Shown here in pieces: positions 34,613 to 43,264 of a stretch of DNA of 64,000 bases; positions within the stretch are counted from its first letter, which is position 1, and every line of letters begins with the position of its first letter. The stretch spans positions 55,973 to 119,972 of the forward strand of contig JAGBHK010000002.1 in the NCBI GenBank assembly GCA_017935565.1. Direction: 5' to 3'. Source of the DNA: Lachnospiraceae bacterium. Its GTDB lineage: Bacteria; Bacillota; Clostridia; Lachnospirales; Lachnospiraceae. A program made the position numbers and the translations under genes. The notes beneath the pieces were generated by a model. The model had not been told where the DNA came from and ran no database searches. It saw only the letters and a program-made list of their open reading frames with translations.

Positions 34613-35548
34613 TTACAATCCACATTCATCAATTCGCCTTGTTAGACTATTGGTATAGATTTCAAAATGCTTTGACCAGAAGCCATAAGCTGTAGGATTG
34701 AAGGTTTCAAAATCAACGCCAAGCCTACGTATACCTTCATCATATAAGGTTTGCTCAATATAACTTAATAACCCTCTGGCAACTCCACCACGGTAATTTT
34801 CTAAACAGTAGGCTCCGCATATATGTCTTGCATCCTCGCCTCCGCTTAAAAAGGTTTCTCCATAATTACACACCTCAATAAATGCGACTATCTCATTTTT
34901 ATCTTTTGCTACAAATAAACGAGAATCTCTCTTCTCTGCCTTCTGAATCCAAAAATTAATATATTCATCTGTAGCACGCATAAAGCTTGGACTTTGATGC
35001 AAATGATATGTCAATTTCTTTCTAAGCTCACGTATTTCGCTGGCTCTCTCTCCTGGAAGTTCATCATACGTAATACCTTCAATCGTAACAATTTCGCCAC
35101 CATTCAAAGTTTTCATAGCATCAGCGCAACGCATACCAAATCCATATTGCCACATCGCTTCTTTTGCCACATAGTCATGTGCATAAAATGCGATTGCATG
35201 GTACATAACCTTATTCGCTACCAAATCATTTGCCAAAACCTCATACATCTTCTTATAAATTCGCCCACGATTGGTCACAACCGCTCCATGTGCGTGAACC
35301 GGTACAAATGTTCCCTTTACATTTGAATCAAACGCATTATCCCATGGCTCAAAACAAGCTATGAAGCCTACTACCTGTCCATTCTCTATAGCCACAACAC
35401 CCAAACCATTGCTTGCAAAATACGATAAATCTGCAACACATTCCATATCCGGAAGGCTCTTTGTCACTTCACATTCTTCTAAGTAATTCTCATATGCAAG
35501 CTTCATTATTGCTTCCAAATGATGAATTTCAAGTTTCTTTATTTCCAT
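34613..35548 (-). CDS. Tandem GNAT acetyltransferase
   Basis: 311 residues, twice the size of one GNAT domain. The first half resembles a degenerate GNAT fold (EIHHLEAIMKLAYENYLEE, GVVAIENGQVVGFIA). The second has a functional-looking acetyl-CoA loop, CLENYRGGVARGLLSYIEQT, and ends in a GFWSKHFEIYT helix. Double GNAT proteins are common in Lachnospiraceae. Substrate unknown. Confidence 0.8.
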   Translation of the reverse strand: MEIKKLEIHHLEAIMKLAYENYLEECEVTKSLPDMECVADLSYFASNGLGVVAIENGQVVGFIACFEPWDNAFDSNVKGTFVPVHAHGAVVTNRGRIYKKMYEVLANDLVANKVMYHAIAFYAHDYVAKEAMWQYGFGMRCADAMKTLNGGEIVTIEGITYDELPGERASEIRELRKKLTYHLHQSPSFMRATDEYINFWIQKAEKRDSRLFVAKDKNEIVAFIEVCNYGETFLSGGEDARHICGAYCLENYRGGVARGLLSYIEQTLYDEGIRRLGVDFETFNPTAYGFWSKHFEIYTNSLTRRIDECGL

Positions 35549-35554
35549 ATTGTT

Positions 35555-36043
35555 CTAATTTCTCCTTTTCACTGGCATCCAAAACTCCACTGTATCCCTT
35601 TCTCCTGCAAGATACACTTCTAATTCCGGTGCCATTGCATGTTCATATCCACTTTTAGGTAACCACTCCATAAATGCATACATTTCAGCATTTACCAATG
35701 ACATAGGTAGACTTCCCTTATTTCTAAAAATTGCCCACATTGATGCCGGTACAACGTATTGGTCGTAACCTTGCAAATCTTCACATTCAGAAGCAATATA
35801 AAAATCAAAAGCTCTATTATTAGGATCCTGTTCTACACACGAAACACCTAATATATCACTTTTTGTCACGTTAACACTTGGATTTGTTGCATTTTTTAAC
35901 TCTTGCACCATTCCTGATTCATGTGCATCTTTCCAAAAGTTTTCAAATTGGCTATTGTCCTGACCACTTATCCATGTCTTTTTGCCACATACTTTAAATG
36001 CTTTATGCTCTTCAATTCTAATATCAATATTTTCGTTTCCCAC
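35555..36043 (-). CDS. GyrI-like small-molecule-binding protein
   Basis: 162 residues with the effector-binding fold of AraC-type regulators and GyrI (SHS2 pair): RIEEHKAFKVCGKKTWISG at the start and a LEVYLAGERDTVEFWMPVKR ending, where the penultimate E is the usual ligand site. There is no DNA-binding domain. It starts at GTG, seven bases after GGAG, and lies 2 bases after the GNAT gene upstream. Confidence 0.78.
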   Translation of the reverse strand: MGNENIDIRIEEHKAFKVCGKKTWISGQDNSQFENFWKDAHESGMVQELKNATNPSVNVTKSDILGVSCVEQDPNNRAFDFYIASECEDLQGYDQYVVPASMWAIFRNKGSLPMSLVNAEMYAFMEWLPKSGYEHAMAPELEVYLAGERDTVEFWMPVKRRN

Positions 36044-36044
36044 A

Positions 36045-36482
36045 TTACATCTCCTTACTCATAAACAACACATGCTCACAATCTGCAAACCCATTTTTTC
36101 TATAAAAATTTGGCGCTGGAGCATATTTGTTTGTTGCTAATGTTATTCCAGCAAAACCTTTTTCTTTGACGTATTCTCCAACACGATTTATTAGCATTGA
36201 ACCGTATCCTCGTCTCTGCATTTCTGGTTTCACAAACATTTCCTCAACGTATACTTCACTATTGTTCCACCATACCTTTTCATGAGCAAAAATTGCTCCA
36301 AGAATTTCTTCATTTTCTTCAAGCACATAACCCACAAATTTATTCATATAAAAAAAATCTGCAAGATAAATAGCTGCAACATCTTCACTCCATCTACACT
36401 GCCAAAGTTCATTATTGTAGACGCTACATAAAATCTCTGCACACGCAGGTATATCATTCAATCTAATCGCTCTTATTTCCAT
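36045..36482 (-). CDS. GNAT-family N-acetyltransferase
   Basis: 145 residues. The acetyl-CoA loop reads KPEMQRRGYGSMLINRVGEY and the end reads PNFYRKNGFADCEHVLFMSK. AAGGAG lies before the ATG. It is probably in the same transcript as the GyrI-like gene downstream and the P-loop gene upstream. Substrate unknown. Confidence 0.87.
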   Translation of the reverse strand: MEIRAIRLNDIPACAEILCSVYNNELWQCRWSEDVAAIYLADFFYMNKFVGYVLEENEEILGAIFAHEKVWWNNSEVYVEEMFVKPEMQRRGYGSMLINRVGEYVKEKGFAGITLATNKYAPAPNFYRKNGFADCEHVLFMSKEM

Positions 36483-36494
36483 ATGTATCGCTCC

Positions 36495-37298
36495 TTAATT
36501 TCTCGATTCATTAATCAATTTTTCTCTTAGTAATTTTTTAGCACTATCCCAATCTTTTTGCGGATTATCTAGCACAATACTATTAAGCGACAATTTTTCT
36601 AAAATCCTCAATTCTCTTTTCTGTCTTTCCTGTAATGCTTTAATATATCCGTCAAAGCCTTCCAGCTTATGCTCTTGTCCATATTTACCATTTACATGAT
36701 AATCTATGACTGCATTCAGCCATTCCTCTCCCCTCTCAGGCACTGCTTTTTCTACACTTTCTCTAATGTAATCATTTTTAAGATATATAACAATAATTTC
36801 ATAATCCTTTAATATATTAACTATTTCACTAATATACTCAAACGACACACTCTCATCAAATCCAAATCTCATCATAGTTTCACACATAGGATTCTGCAAA
36901 ATAACACAGTTAAAAACATATATATCTTTATCAGAATTATCTGCAAACTCTTGCCATTTATCTAGCATAACTTTTTTCTCAACATTCCAAGGTAAGAAAT
37001 CATATATCTTATGTTGTAAGAGATAGTCAAACAGTTCTTTTTCTTCAGTCAAATGGCTTAATTCAACCACATAACCATTGTATTTCTCTTTTAAATGACT
37101 TTTCATTTTTTCTTTATTTTCTAAAGATATTTCATTATACTCGTCATATGAAATGAAGCTATGAAACTCATAGTCGGCGGGATGATTACCTGTCCCCTCG
37201 TCTACATATTTACCCTGTACCAATTCAGCAACATATCTTCCAATATTACTTTTTCCTGAACAAGGCAAACCCTCTACAATATATAGTTTATTTTTCAT
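36495..37298 (-). CDS. P-loop nucleotide kinase-like protein
   Basis: 267 residues. Walker A is VEGLPCSGKSNIGRY at the N-terminus. Other motifs are less conserved: QNPMCETMMRFG and VIYLKNDYIRE fit a deoxynucleoside- or chloramphenicol-kinase-like fold. ATG at 37298 follows GGAG; the longer frame starting at 37385 runs backward through a terminator and was rejected. Substrate unknown. Confidence 0.7.
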   Translation of the reverse strand: MKNKLYIVEGLPCSGKSNIGRYVAELVQGKYVDEGTGNHPADYEFHSFISYDEYNEISLENKEKMKSHLKEKYNGYVVELSHLTEEKELFDYLLQHKIYDFLPWNVEKKVMLDKWQEFADNSDKDIYVFNCVILQNPMCETMMRFGFDESVSFEYISEIVNILKDYEIIVIYLKNDYIRESVEKAVPERGEEWLNAVIDYHVNGKYGQEHKLEGFDGYIKALQERQKRELRILEKLSLNSIVLDNPQKDWDSAKKLLREKLINESRN

Positions 37299-37315
37299 TT
37301 TTTCTCCTCTCCAAA

Positions 37316-37365
37316 TAAAAACGCAGAGGCAATCATCTTCTAAACTACGACAATTGGCTCTGCGT
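37316..37365 (-). terminator. Terminator after the Cys_rich_KTR gene
   Basis: 8-bp stem ACGCAGAG/CTCTGCGT with a 29-nt loop, followed on the minus strand by TTTTTATTTGG. It starts one base after the KTR stop codon, a layout commonly seen with this gene family. Confidence 0.72.
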
Positions 37366-37530
37366 CTATGCGTCTGGCTCTTCAACTACTTTTATTAAAA
37401 AATTATCTGAATCAATAATTGATTCATTTTTACACTTTGGACAAAACAACGGAAAATTCTTTAATATCGTGTCCTGTCTGATCATGTTGCGAGTTTTATT
37501 CCCACATATAGGGCACTTAATCCATTCCAT
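37366..37530 (-). CDS. Cys_rich_KTR domain protein
   Basis: 54-residue protein reading MEWIKCPICGNKTRNMIRQD followed by TILKNFPLFCPKCKNES, with the two CxxC knuckles, the KTR motif and the EEPDA ending of the Cys_rich_KTR family. The family is common in Firmicutes, often carried on conjugative elements and next to TetR regulators. Its ATG lies inside the 3' end of the TetR gene (14-base overlap), so the two are translationally coupled. Probably a zinc-ribbon protein; function unknown. Confidence 0.9.
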   Translation of the reverse strand: MEWIKCPICGNKTRNMIRQDTILKNFPLFCPKCKNESIIDSDNFLIKVVEEPDA

Positions 37531-38146
37531 TTTTATTTCCATCTTTTCTCACTCCTTTAACTGGAACAGTTGCAAACTTTCCAGATTTAATTAACATTAA
37601 TGTCCCCTGAAATTCCACACTAAGCATCTCAGACACCTCGTCCGGTGTCAGCTGACACACATTTCCTGCTGACAATGCACAAATGGCAAATGTATGAAGC
37701 CATGTCTGTCTAAAAAGTAAATCAGCTTCATCTCTACTTAAACTATAGTCTTTTTGCATAATCTGGATGCATACCTCAACTGTATCCCCTAATTCTTCCA
37801 TAAGCATTGCAAATGTCTGACTTTCACTATGCTCACGCATCCATATCAACTGAAAAAGCTTAGGCTCTCTTTTAGAAAATTCAATCATTTTCATTCCCAC
37901 ATATTTAAACGCAGGAGTATAGTTTAATGCATCACGAATAAATTCCTCAAATCTCTTCATAGCAAGATTTCTAACTTCCATCTGCACTTCTTCCATGTTT
38001 TTAAAAGCTGTAAATATAGGTGATGATGAAGTTCCTAATTCCTTTGCCAAATCTCTGGCAACAACCGCATCAATTCCTCTTACTCGCGCTATTTCAAATG
38101 CTTTTTCAATTATTTCTTCTCTTGAATACTTTGCTTTTGGTGGCAT
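37517..38146 (-). CDS. TetR/AcrR-family regulator
   Basis: 209 residues. N-terminal helix-turn-helix: SREEIIEKAFEIARVRGIDA, then RDLAKELGTSSSPIFTAFKN. The C-terminal ligand domain is of the TetR_C type seen with Cys_rich_KTR genes. It is divergent from nothing; the ABC transporter operon ends 157 bases upstream. A palindrome AACATATGTT near 38200 in its upstream region is a candidate operator. Confidence 0.9.
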   Translation of the reverse strand: MPPKAKYSREEIIEKAFEIARVRGIDAVVARDLAKELGTSSSPIFTAFKNMEEVQMEVRNLAMKRFEEFIRDALNYTPAFKYVGMKMIEFSKREPKLFQLIWMREHSESQTFAMLMEELGDTVEVCIQIMQKDYSLSRDEADLLFRQTWLHTFAICALSAGNVCQLTPDEVSEMLSVEFQGTLMLIKSGKFATVPVKGVRKDGNKNGMD

Positions 38147-38249
38147 AATTTCTCACATCCTAATTCCATTGATAATATTGATAAAACCCACGTTACATAA
38201 CATATGTTTTATTATATAACTGCATACACATTTTGTCAATTATATCTCT

Positions 38250-38282
38250 AAAAAAAAGCGAATCGACTAATCGACTCGCTTT
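38250..38282 (-). terminator. Terminator of the ABC transporter operon
   Basis: 12-bp stem AAAGCGAATCGA/TCGACTCGCTTT with a 4-nt loop and one mismatch; TTTTTTTT follows on the minus strand. It ends the ATPase-permease transcript. Confidence 0.88.
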
Positions 38283-38302
38283 AACTAATACATCCATATT
38301 AT

Positions 38303-39103
38303 CTACGATGCTAAATCCTTTTTATTATATTTAACATAAGCAGATATTATAGTTATTATAAATATGCTCGAACCAATTATTATAGCCACCACGTCTAGTT
38401 TTTCACCACTAAATATATCCGCTGCGTTTGAATATGAGAAAGGACCAACAACCTTGTAATCTTTTAAATCTGGTATAACCCTTGTAATCAAATCAAAAGC
38501 ATATAGCATAAGAACTATTCCCAGTCCTATTCCCAGCTTATTTTTCTGCATAAATGAAGATATACAAAAGCATATGCCTGCAATTTCAATATGCATAAAA
38601 AACTGCATCAAATGATAAATAAAAAATTCTTTAAAGCTGATATCTTCTCCCAGTACTATAATTCCTATGCAATATAACATCACACATGCTACATTCAATA
38701 CAGCAATATGTGTCATTGCAGCAAAAAGTTTTGCCGTAACTACTTCAGTTCTTGAAATTGGCATCGAATACAAATATTCACTAGTATGTCCATCTTCTTC
38801 CTTTGATAATATGCTAGTACAAATGATAGCCGCAAACATAGCACCACCCAAAGCATGTATCGTACCAACTTCAGTTGAATAAAAACCTTCTAATGTAGCA
38901 ATGCTTAACTGACTCATTCCAAAAGCGTCGGCGAATGCTCCCATAGATGCAAAACTTTCAGCCATACCACCCATACTCTCCTTTAGATTTGAAAATAGCA
39001 ATATACAAGCAAAGCCCATACCACCAACGCATACAAACCATATTAATAAAGTTTTTATGTATGCTTTAATCTCATGTTTAAAAATAGTAGCCATTCCCAT
39101 CAC
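38303..39103 (-). CDS. ABC-2-type transporter permease
   Basis: 266 residues with six membrane helices and a cytoplasmic loop ILSKEEDGHTSEYLYSMPIS then RTEVVTAKL, the E-loop region that contacts the ATPase in ABC-2 permeases. It resembles the bacitracin/antibiotic export or Nos-type permeases. Several starts (GTG 39103, ATG 39100, ATG 39094) share one ribosome-binding site. Immediately downstream of the ATPase gene, forming one exporter. Confidence 0.87.
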   Translation of the reverse strand: MMGMATIFKHEIKAYIKTLLIWFVCVGGMGFACILLFSNLKESMGGMAESFASMGAFADAFGMSQLSIATLEGFYSTEVGTIHALGGAMFAAIICTSILSKEEDGHTSEYLYSMPISRTEVVTAKLFAAMTHIAVLNVACVMLYCIGIIVLGEDISFKEFFIYHLMQFFMHIEIAGICFCISSFMQKNKLGIGLGIVLMLYAFDLITRVIPDLKDYKVVGPFSYSNAADIFSGEKLDVVAIIIGSSIFIITIISAYVKYNKKDLAS

Positions 39104-39931
39104 CTAACCTTCCTTATAAAAATGCATAAAAATCTCATCTAACGACGGTTCTTCAATGGTAATGTCCGTAATATCATAACCAGCCAATTCATTTACGAGT
39201 TCATTTAAATCTTTATCAAACAGAAAATCTTCTGCTATTCCATTCCTAATCATTTTTACTCGCTTTGCATTTGTTTTTGTAATATTTGCAACATCATCAA
39301 CATGTTGCAAAATACCCTCTTTCATAATGGCAACTCTATCGCAATAATTTTTCACCTCTGATAATATGTGTGTAGACAACATACATGTAGCCCCTTCTGC
39401 AACATACTCTTTGACAAGTTTAAAAAACTCTGCCTGCATAAGCGGATCCAAGCCACTAGTAGGCTCATCAAAAATTAAAAGTTTCGGTTTATGTTGCATA
39501 GCACACACAATACTTACCTTTTTCCTATTTCCAAGAGACAACTCACTTATCTTTTTGTCTCTGTCAATTTTTAATCTTTCATAAAGTTTCTCTGCTTCAA
39601 CACTACAATCCATTTTTCTAACATCAGCAGCCATTTTAATAATATCCTTAACCTTCATTTCAGGATAAAACATAGCTTCTGATGGCATATATCCAACATC
39701 TTTCAATATAACTTTAATATTTTTACTTACATCTTTATCAAAAATTTTTATTTTTCCACTTTGATAATGAATAAAACCTAGCATTGAACGAATAGTTGTA
39801 GATTTACCTGCACCATTTGGACCTAAAAAACCAAAGATTTCTCCTTTATGCACATTAAAGCTCACATTAGATACTCCGCGATTTTTTCCATATGTTTTTG
39901 TTAAATTCTTGATTTCTATAATATTTTCCAC
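39104..39931 (-). CDS. ABC transporter ATP-binding protein
   Basis: 275 residues. Walker A GFLGPNGAGKSTT, signature LSLGNRKKVSIVCAMQHKPK, Walker B LLIFDEPTSGLD and an H-loop in MLSTHILSEV. DRI-type antibiotic exporter, CcmA-like. It starts at GTG after GGGGG. The upstream TipA-like MerR regulator is 47 bases away and co-directional, so the three genes could form one inducible efflux unit. Confidence 0.95.
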   Translation of the reverse strand: MENIIEIKNLTKTYGKNRGVSNVSFNVHKGEIFGFLGPNGAGKSTTIRSMLGFIHYQSGKIKIFDKDVSKNIKVILKDVGYMPSEAMFYPEMKVKDIIKMAADVRKMDCSVEAEKLYERLKIDRDKKISELSLGNRKKVSIVCAMQHKPKLLIFDEPTSGLDPLMQAEFFKLVKEYVAEGATCMLSTHILSEVKNYCDRVAIMKEGILQHVDDVANITKTNAKRVKMIRNGIAEDFLFDKDLNELVNELAGYDITDITIEEPSLDEIFMHFYKEG

Positions 39932-39978
39932 GGGTCGTCCCCCTTCACAACTTATTGATGTAAATATTTTACCAAGAA

Positions 39979-40707
39979 TTAAGGCTTTTTACAATAGTAA
40001 TCAATGGCCCTTGCCACAAACTGAGCAGTTCCATCGCCTCCTGTAGCGTCAATATTTTCCGTCATACTTCCGCCACCTGAATACATTTTACCAAGACTAT
40101 GTAAAATCTCATCTGTGCATGTGTAAAAGTGCTCTGTAATATACATTTTCAACTCTTCAACCATTTTTTGAGCTTCCTTTGATTCAGGCTCCATATCCTT
40201 TATTTTCCCAAATTCTTTAAAAATGCCCATAAATTCATTCACTAATTTTTCATTATCCTCTTTAGAATAATCCTTTTGCTTCTCTTCAAATTCTTTATAG
40301 GCATCAGTCTCTCCCCAAGTCCTTTTAGCTTCTTTTGCATATTCATCAAGTTTTTTTGTATCAAATGCTGAAAAATCCATATTTTTAACTCCTATTCCAT
40401 ATATTCCACGAGCAAATAAAATCAAATTTTCAAAGTGTTCCTTTTTCAATGTAAGTAATGCAATCTGTTGTTCTAAAGCCCTATTTCTGTCAAAATCAGT
40501 ACTATTAATAATCCTTTTTATTTCCTTAAGCGGAAACTCCAATTCTTTAAACAATAAAATCTGTTGAAGTCTTTCCAATGACTCATCATCATAAATTCTA
40601 TAACCAGCCTCTGTATATCCAGCTGGTGGTAATAATCCAATTTTATCGTAATATTGCAAAGTACGTACGCTCACTCCAGTTAATTTGCTTACTTCATTTA
40701 CAGTCAC
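39979..40707 (-). CDS. MerR-family regulator with TipAS ligand domain
   Basis: 242 residues. The N-terminal MerR winged helix (EVSKLTGVSVRTLQYYDKIG, then GYRIYDDESLERL) is followed by a linker coil and a TipAS domain (about 140-240) that binds thiopeptides or other drugs in Streptomyces TipA. It starts at GTG after GGAGGTG. The promoter upstream has the 19-base spacer that MerR activators need. Likely activates itself and the downstream ABC exporter genes. Confidence 0.92.
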   Translation of the reverse strand: MTVNEVSKLTGVSVRTLQYYDKIGLLPPAGYTEAGYRIYDDESLERLQQILLFKELEFPLKEIKRIINSTDFDRNRALEQQIALLTLKKEHFENLILFARGIYGIGVKNMDFSAFDTKKLDEYAKEAKRTWGETDAYKEFEEKQKDYSKEDNEKLVNEFMGIFKEFGKIKDMEPESKEAQKMVEELKMYITEHFYTCTDEILHSLGKMYSGGGSMTENIDATGGDGTAQFVARAIDYYCKKP

Positions 40708-40737
40708 TGTTACACCTCCGTTTGCTTATGTAACATA

Positions 40738-40768
40738 AGTATAAACTATAACCTTACGTAATAGTCAA
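40738..40768 (-). promoter_or_regulatory. MerR-type promoter with 19-base spacer
   Basis: Minus-strand TTGACT (40768-40763), 19-base spacer and TATACT (40743-40738). The spacer contains the dyad CTATTACG/AAGGTTATAG, as expected for a MerR operator that must be twisted for activation. Confidence 0.8.
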
Positions 40769-40825
40769 GAGTTTCTTCTCTGAAATTTATTTCTCACTTA
40801 TTAGTCTAATCTTTTCCAACATCAT

Positions 40826-41206
40826 CTACACCATCTCACCATTTTCAACTCGAACAGCAACCTGCCATTCATCCTCATATACAACCGTCCCTACAAAATT
40901 AGTATATACCACATCATAAGGATGTTCATATTTATCCAATATCTGCACAGCCGGCATAATCTTTTCTTGCATCTCTTCTGTTGTCTCAACTTTAAAGAAA
41001 GTAATCACTTTTTCTCCATTTTTACAAGGTTCAGGTTCTGGAAGATTATCCTTGAACCACTGGTCAATACCACGAAAGATTTCTTCATCATCTGCACTCA
41101 TAACACCATCCATAATCATACGCCAACACATACCAAATATGCCTTTTGGATACTTAGTTATCCATGATACTTCCCTGCCTTGTATTCTCATGTATTTGTA
41201 TTTCAT
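40826..41206 (-). CDS. Hypothetical protein, 126 residues
   Basis: Not recognised. The sequence is soluble and acidic, with MKYKYMRIQGREVSWITKYP at the N-terminus and a VVYTNFVGTVVYEDEWQVAV beta pair near the end. AAAGGAGG seven bases before the ATG shows it is translated. No conserved catalytic motif visible. It stands alone between the GNAT gene and the MerR promoter, in the same direction. Confidence 0.7.
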   Translation of the reverse strand: MKYKYMRIQGREVSWITKYPKGIFGMCWRMIMDGVMSADDEEIFRGIDQWFKDNLPEPEPCKNGEKVITFFKVETTEEMQEKIMPAVQILDKYEHPYDVVYTNFVGTVVYEDEWQVAVRVENGEMV

Positions 41207-41227
41207 ATAAACCTCCTTTTATTAACC

Positions 41228-41668
41228 CTATAATAAAAATTTATATATGCACTTATTTGTTTCTCCTCTTTCTCTCATATCATTATCTTCTGGTAATTCA
41301 ACAATTTCCAAAAGTTGACCACCAGCATATTCACAAGTCTTTCTTGATGCATAATTATCAGGATTACAAGTTATAATTAAATATTCCATTTCATGTTTTT
41401 TTGCTAATTCAAACAATATTAGACAAGCCTTTCCAGCATAATGATTTCCCCTAAATTGTTCATCAATACCATAGCCAATATTTCCACCATAATAAAGTCT
41501 GTCATTATGACCAATACGCAAATCACAAACACCAACTTTTCTTCCTTCATTATTACAAATGGCGAAATGATATGCTGGAACCCAATCCTTTTCAACATTT
41601 CCTTCAACTGTCTTTTCTAAAACTAATTGTATTTCATCACTCTTTAAAAACTCAGTATTCATAAACAT
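41228..41668 (-). CDS. GNAT-family N-acetyltransferase (RimL-like)
   Basis: 146 residues. The stretch EQFRGNHYAGKACLILFELA is the acetyl-CoA loop (G-N-H-Y-A variant), and the tail reads NYASRKTCEYAGGQLLEIVE. ATG at 41668 follows GGAGG by 10 bases; the earlier ATG at 41704 has no ribosome-binding site. Substrate unknown. Confidence 0.83.
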   Translation of the reverse strand: MFMNTEFLKSDEIQLVLEKTVEGNVEKDWVPAYHFAICNNEGRKVGVCDLRIGHNDRLYYGGNIGYGIDEQFRGNHYAGKACLILFELAKKHEMEYLIITCNPDNYASRKTCEYAGGQLLEIVELPEDNDMRERGETNKCIYKFLL

Positions 41669-41745
41669 ACTTATCCTACCTCCATATATTTGATTTGCCT
41701 CCAATCATAAAGTATTACCCTAGGGCTAAGTCAAGTTTTTATTTT

Positions 41746-42087
41746 TCAACTCTTTCTCCATATACCCGCAAGTAAACGGAAAGAACTCATATTTCTGTGT
41801 GCCAGTATGTACTGTTTTAATACAGCATTTGCCCAGCGACGAAATTCAACTCCTCGTTTTGATTTTACACGGTAACCGACAGAGATAATCATGTCAAGAT
41901 TATAATACTCAATGCTTCTCTCTACCTCACGTTCACCTTCTTTTTGAACTGTCGCAAATTTTGCGACAGTTGAATCATCCAGTTCTTCCTTTAATGCAGC
42001 CTTCACATGTTTTCCTATTGTTTTGACATCTCTATCAAATAGTTCATCCTTCTGATTCCTATTCAACCAAACCGTTTTCTGATCCAC
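41746..42087 (-). pseudogene. Fragment of a RhuM-family gene
   Basis: 113 codons matching the N-terminal half of RhuM/virulence-type proteins: KTVWLNRNQKDELFDRDVKT, IEYYNLDMIISVGYRVKSKR, GVEFRRWANAVLKQYILAHR. The usual start is missing and the frame stays open upstream into the end of rsgA (reading EEILPVNVD), while the C-terminal 150-200 residues are absent. A start codon GTG exists but has no clear ribosome-binding site. Most likely a remnant left by recombination beside rsgA. Confidence 0.78.
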
Positions 42088-42089
42088 AT

Positions 42090-43163
42090 TTACAGGTAAT
42101 ATTTCTTCTTATCCGCCTTCATTCGCTTATTTGTTTTAGCAATCTCCTTGTGCCATTTGACCTTATCACGCATATAAGCATTTTTATCTTCGGAATATCT
42201 CGCCTCATTTTTAAGTTTAATATAACTTTCCCAACGCTCCAACGACAAAAGTCCTTCATCAATAGCTTGATTTATTGCACAGCCCGGTTCATTCATATGC
42301 TTACAATCAGAAAACCTACATTTTCCCATGTGTTTCTCCACATCTTCAAATGCGGCATCAAGTCCTATAGAAACATCCCACATACCAAGTCCGCGCATAC
42401 CAGGGGTATCAATAATCATAGCACCACTCTTCAACATAATAAGTTGTCTATGCGTTGTTGTATGACGCCCCTTGCTGTCATCTTCTCGAATATCATTAAC
42501 ACTCATCAGTTCTTCACCAGCCAATACATTGACAAGGCTTGACTTTCCTACCCCCGATGAACCCAAGAAAACAACTGTGTTTTCTGGTTGAAGGTATTTC
42601 TCCAACTGTTCCATTCCATAACCTGATTGTGAACTTACCACGTGAACCTCCACTCCAGGTGCAACCTGTGATGTAGCATTAACACATTCTTCATAATTTT
42701 CCACCAAATCTGCTTTCGTCAAAACTATGATAGGCGTTGCACCCGACTGCCATGCCAATGTCATATAACGCTCCAATCGCTTTTCGTTGAAATCATGATT
42801 TAATGACTGCATAATAAATACATAATCAAAATTTGCCGCTACCGCCTGTTCTCCTCTTCCTGGTGTTGGATCAAGACGAGAGAAAAATGTTTTTCTTTTC
42901 AACGTCTTTACTATTTGACTATCACCATTAGCAATATAATTTATCAGTACAAAATCCCCCGTAGTCGGAAACTCCTCAAAATCCACATAATACTCCTTTG
43001 TTTTTAATCTTGCGTATGTTTCTCCATATTCGCATACCACCTCATAGCGTTCCCTATGAACAGCAGTTACTCTGGCTGGTATCAATGTCAAATTATATGA
43101 TACTGCTATTTCTTCTATTTCTTTCATCATTTGTGGTCTAAAACCATATTTTTCTAAATTCAT
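42090..43163 (-). CDS. rsgA: RsgA-type circularly permuted GTPase
   Basis: 357 residues. Order: OB fold, then circularly permuted GTPase (G4 VLTKADL, G1 GSSGVGKSSL, G3 DTPGM), then the zinc finger CRFSDCKHMNEPGC. RsgA helps mature the 30S subunit and binds stalled or immature ribosomes. This version is 50-60 residues longer than typical housekeeping RsgA and has a Lys-rich C-terminal tail, so it may be a paralogue. A 300-base leader with a promoter, a tiny ORF and a strong terminator precedes it, an unusual regulation for this gene. Confidence 0.93.
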   Translation of the reverse strand: MNLEKYGFRPQMMKEIEEIAVSYNLTLIPARVTAVHRERYEVVCEYGETYARLKTKEYYVDFEEFPTTGDFVLINYIANGDSQIVKTLKRKTFFSRLDPTPGRGEQAVAANFDYVFIMQSLNHDFNEKRLERYMTLAWQSGATPIIVLTKADLVENYEECVNATSQVAPGVEVHVVSSQSGYGMEQLEKYLQPENTVVFLGSSGVGKSSLVNVLAGEELMSVNDIREDDSKGRHTTTHRQLIMLKSGAMIIDTPGMRGLGMWDVSIGLDAAFEDVEKHMGKCRFSDCKHMNEPGCAINQAIDEGLLSLERWESYIKLKNEARYSEDKNAYMRDKVKWHKEIAKTNKRMKADKKKYYL

Positions 43164-43218
43164 TTTAATAATCCTCCATTATTGTTACCTTTACATCCTT
43201 TTTAATTTGAAAAAGGGT

Positions 43219-43264
43219 ACAAAAATACCGTAGAAAGCAACCCTACAAATGCCACTTCCTACGG
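43219..43264 (-). terminator. Intrinsic terminator inside the rsgA leader
   Basis: CCGTAG/CTACGG stem (43228-43233 with 43259-43264) extends inward through GAAGTGGC and GGTTGCTTTC to 14 pairs including G-U, followed on the minus strand by TATTTTTG. It lies about 55 bases before the rsgA ATG. Confidence 0.75.

Noticed and set aside
30288-37298. Possible integron or gene-cassette array.
   Set aside because: No attC-like palindromes were seen at gene borders and no integrase gene exists in the window; only a cassette-like composition is reported.
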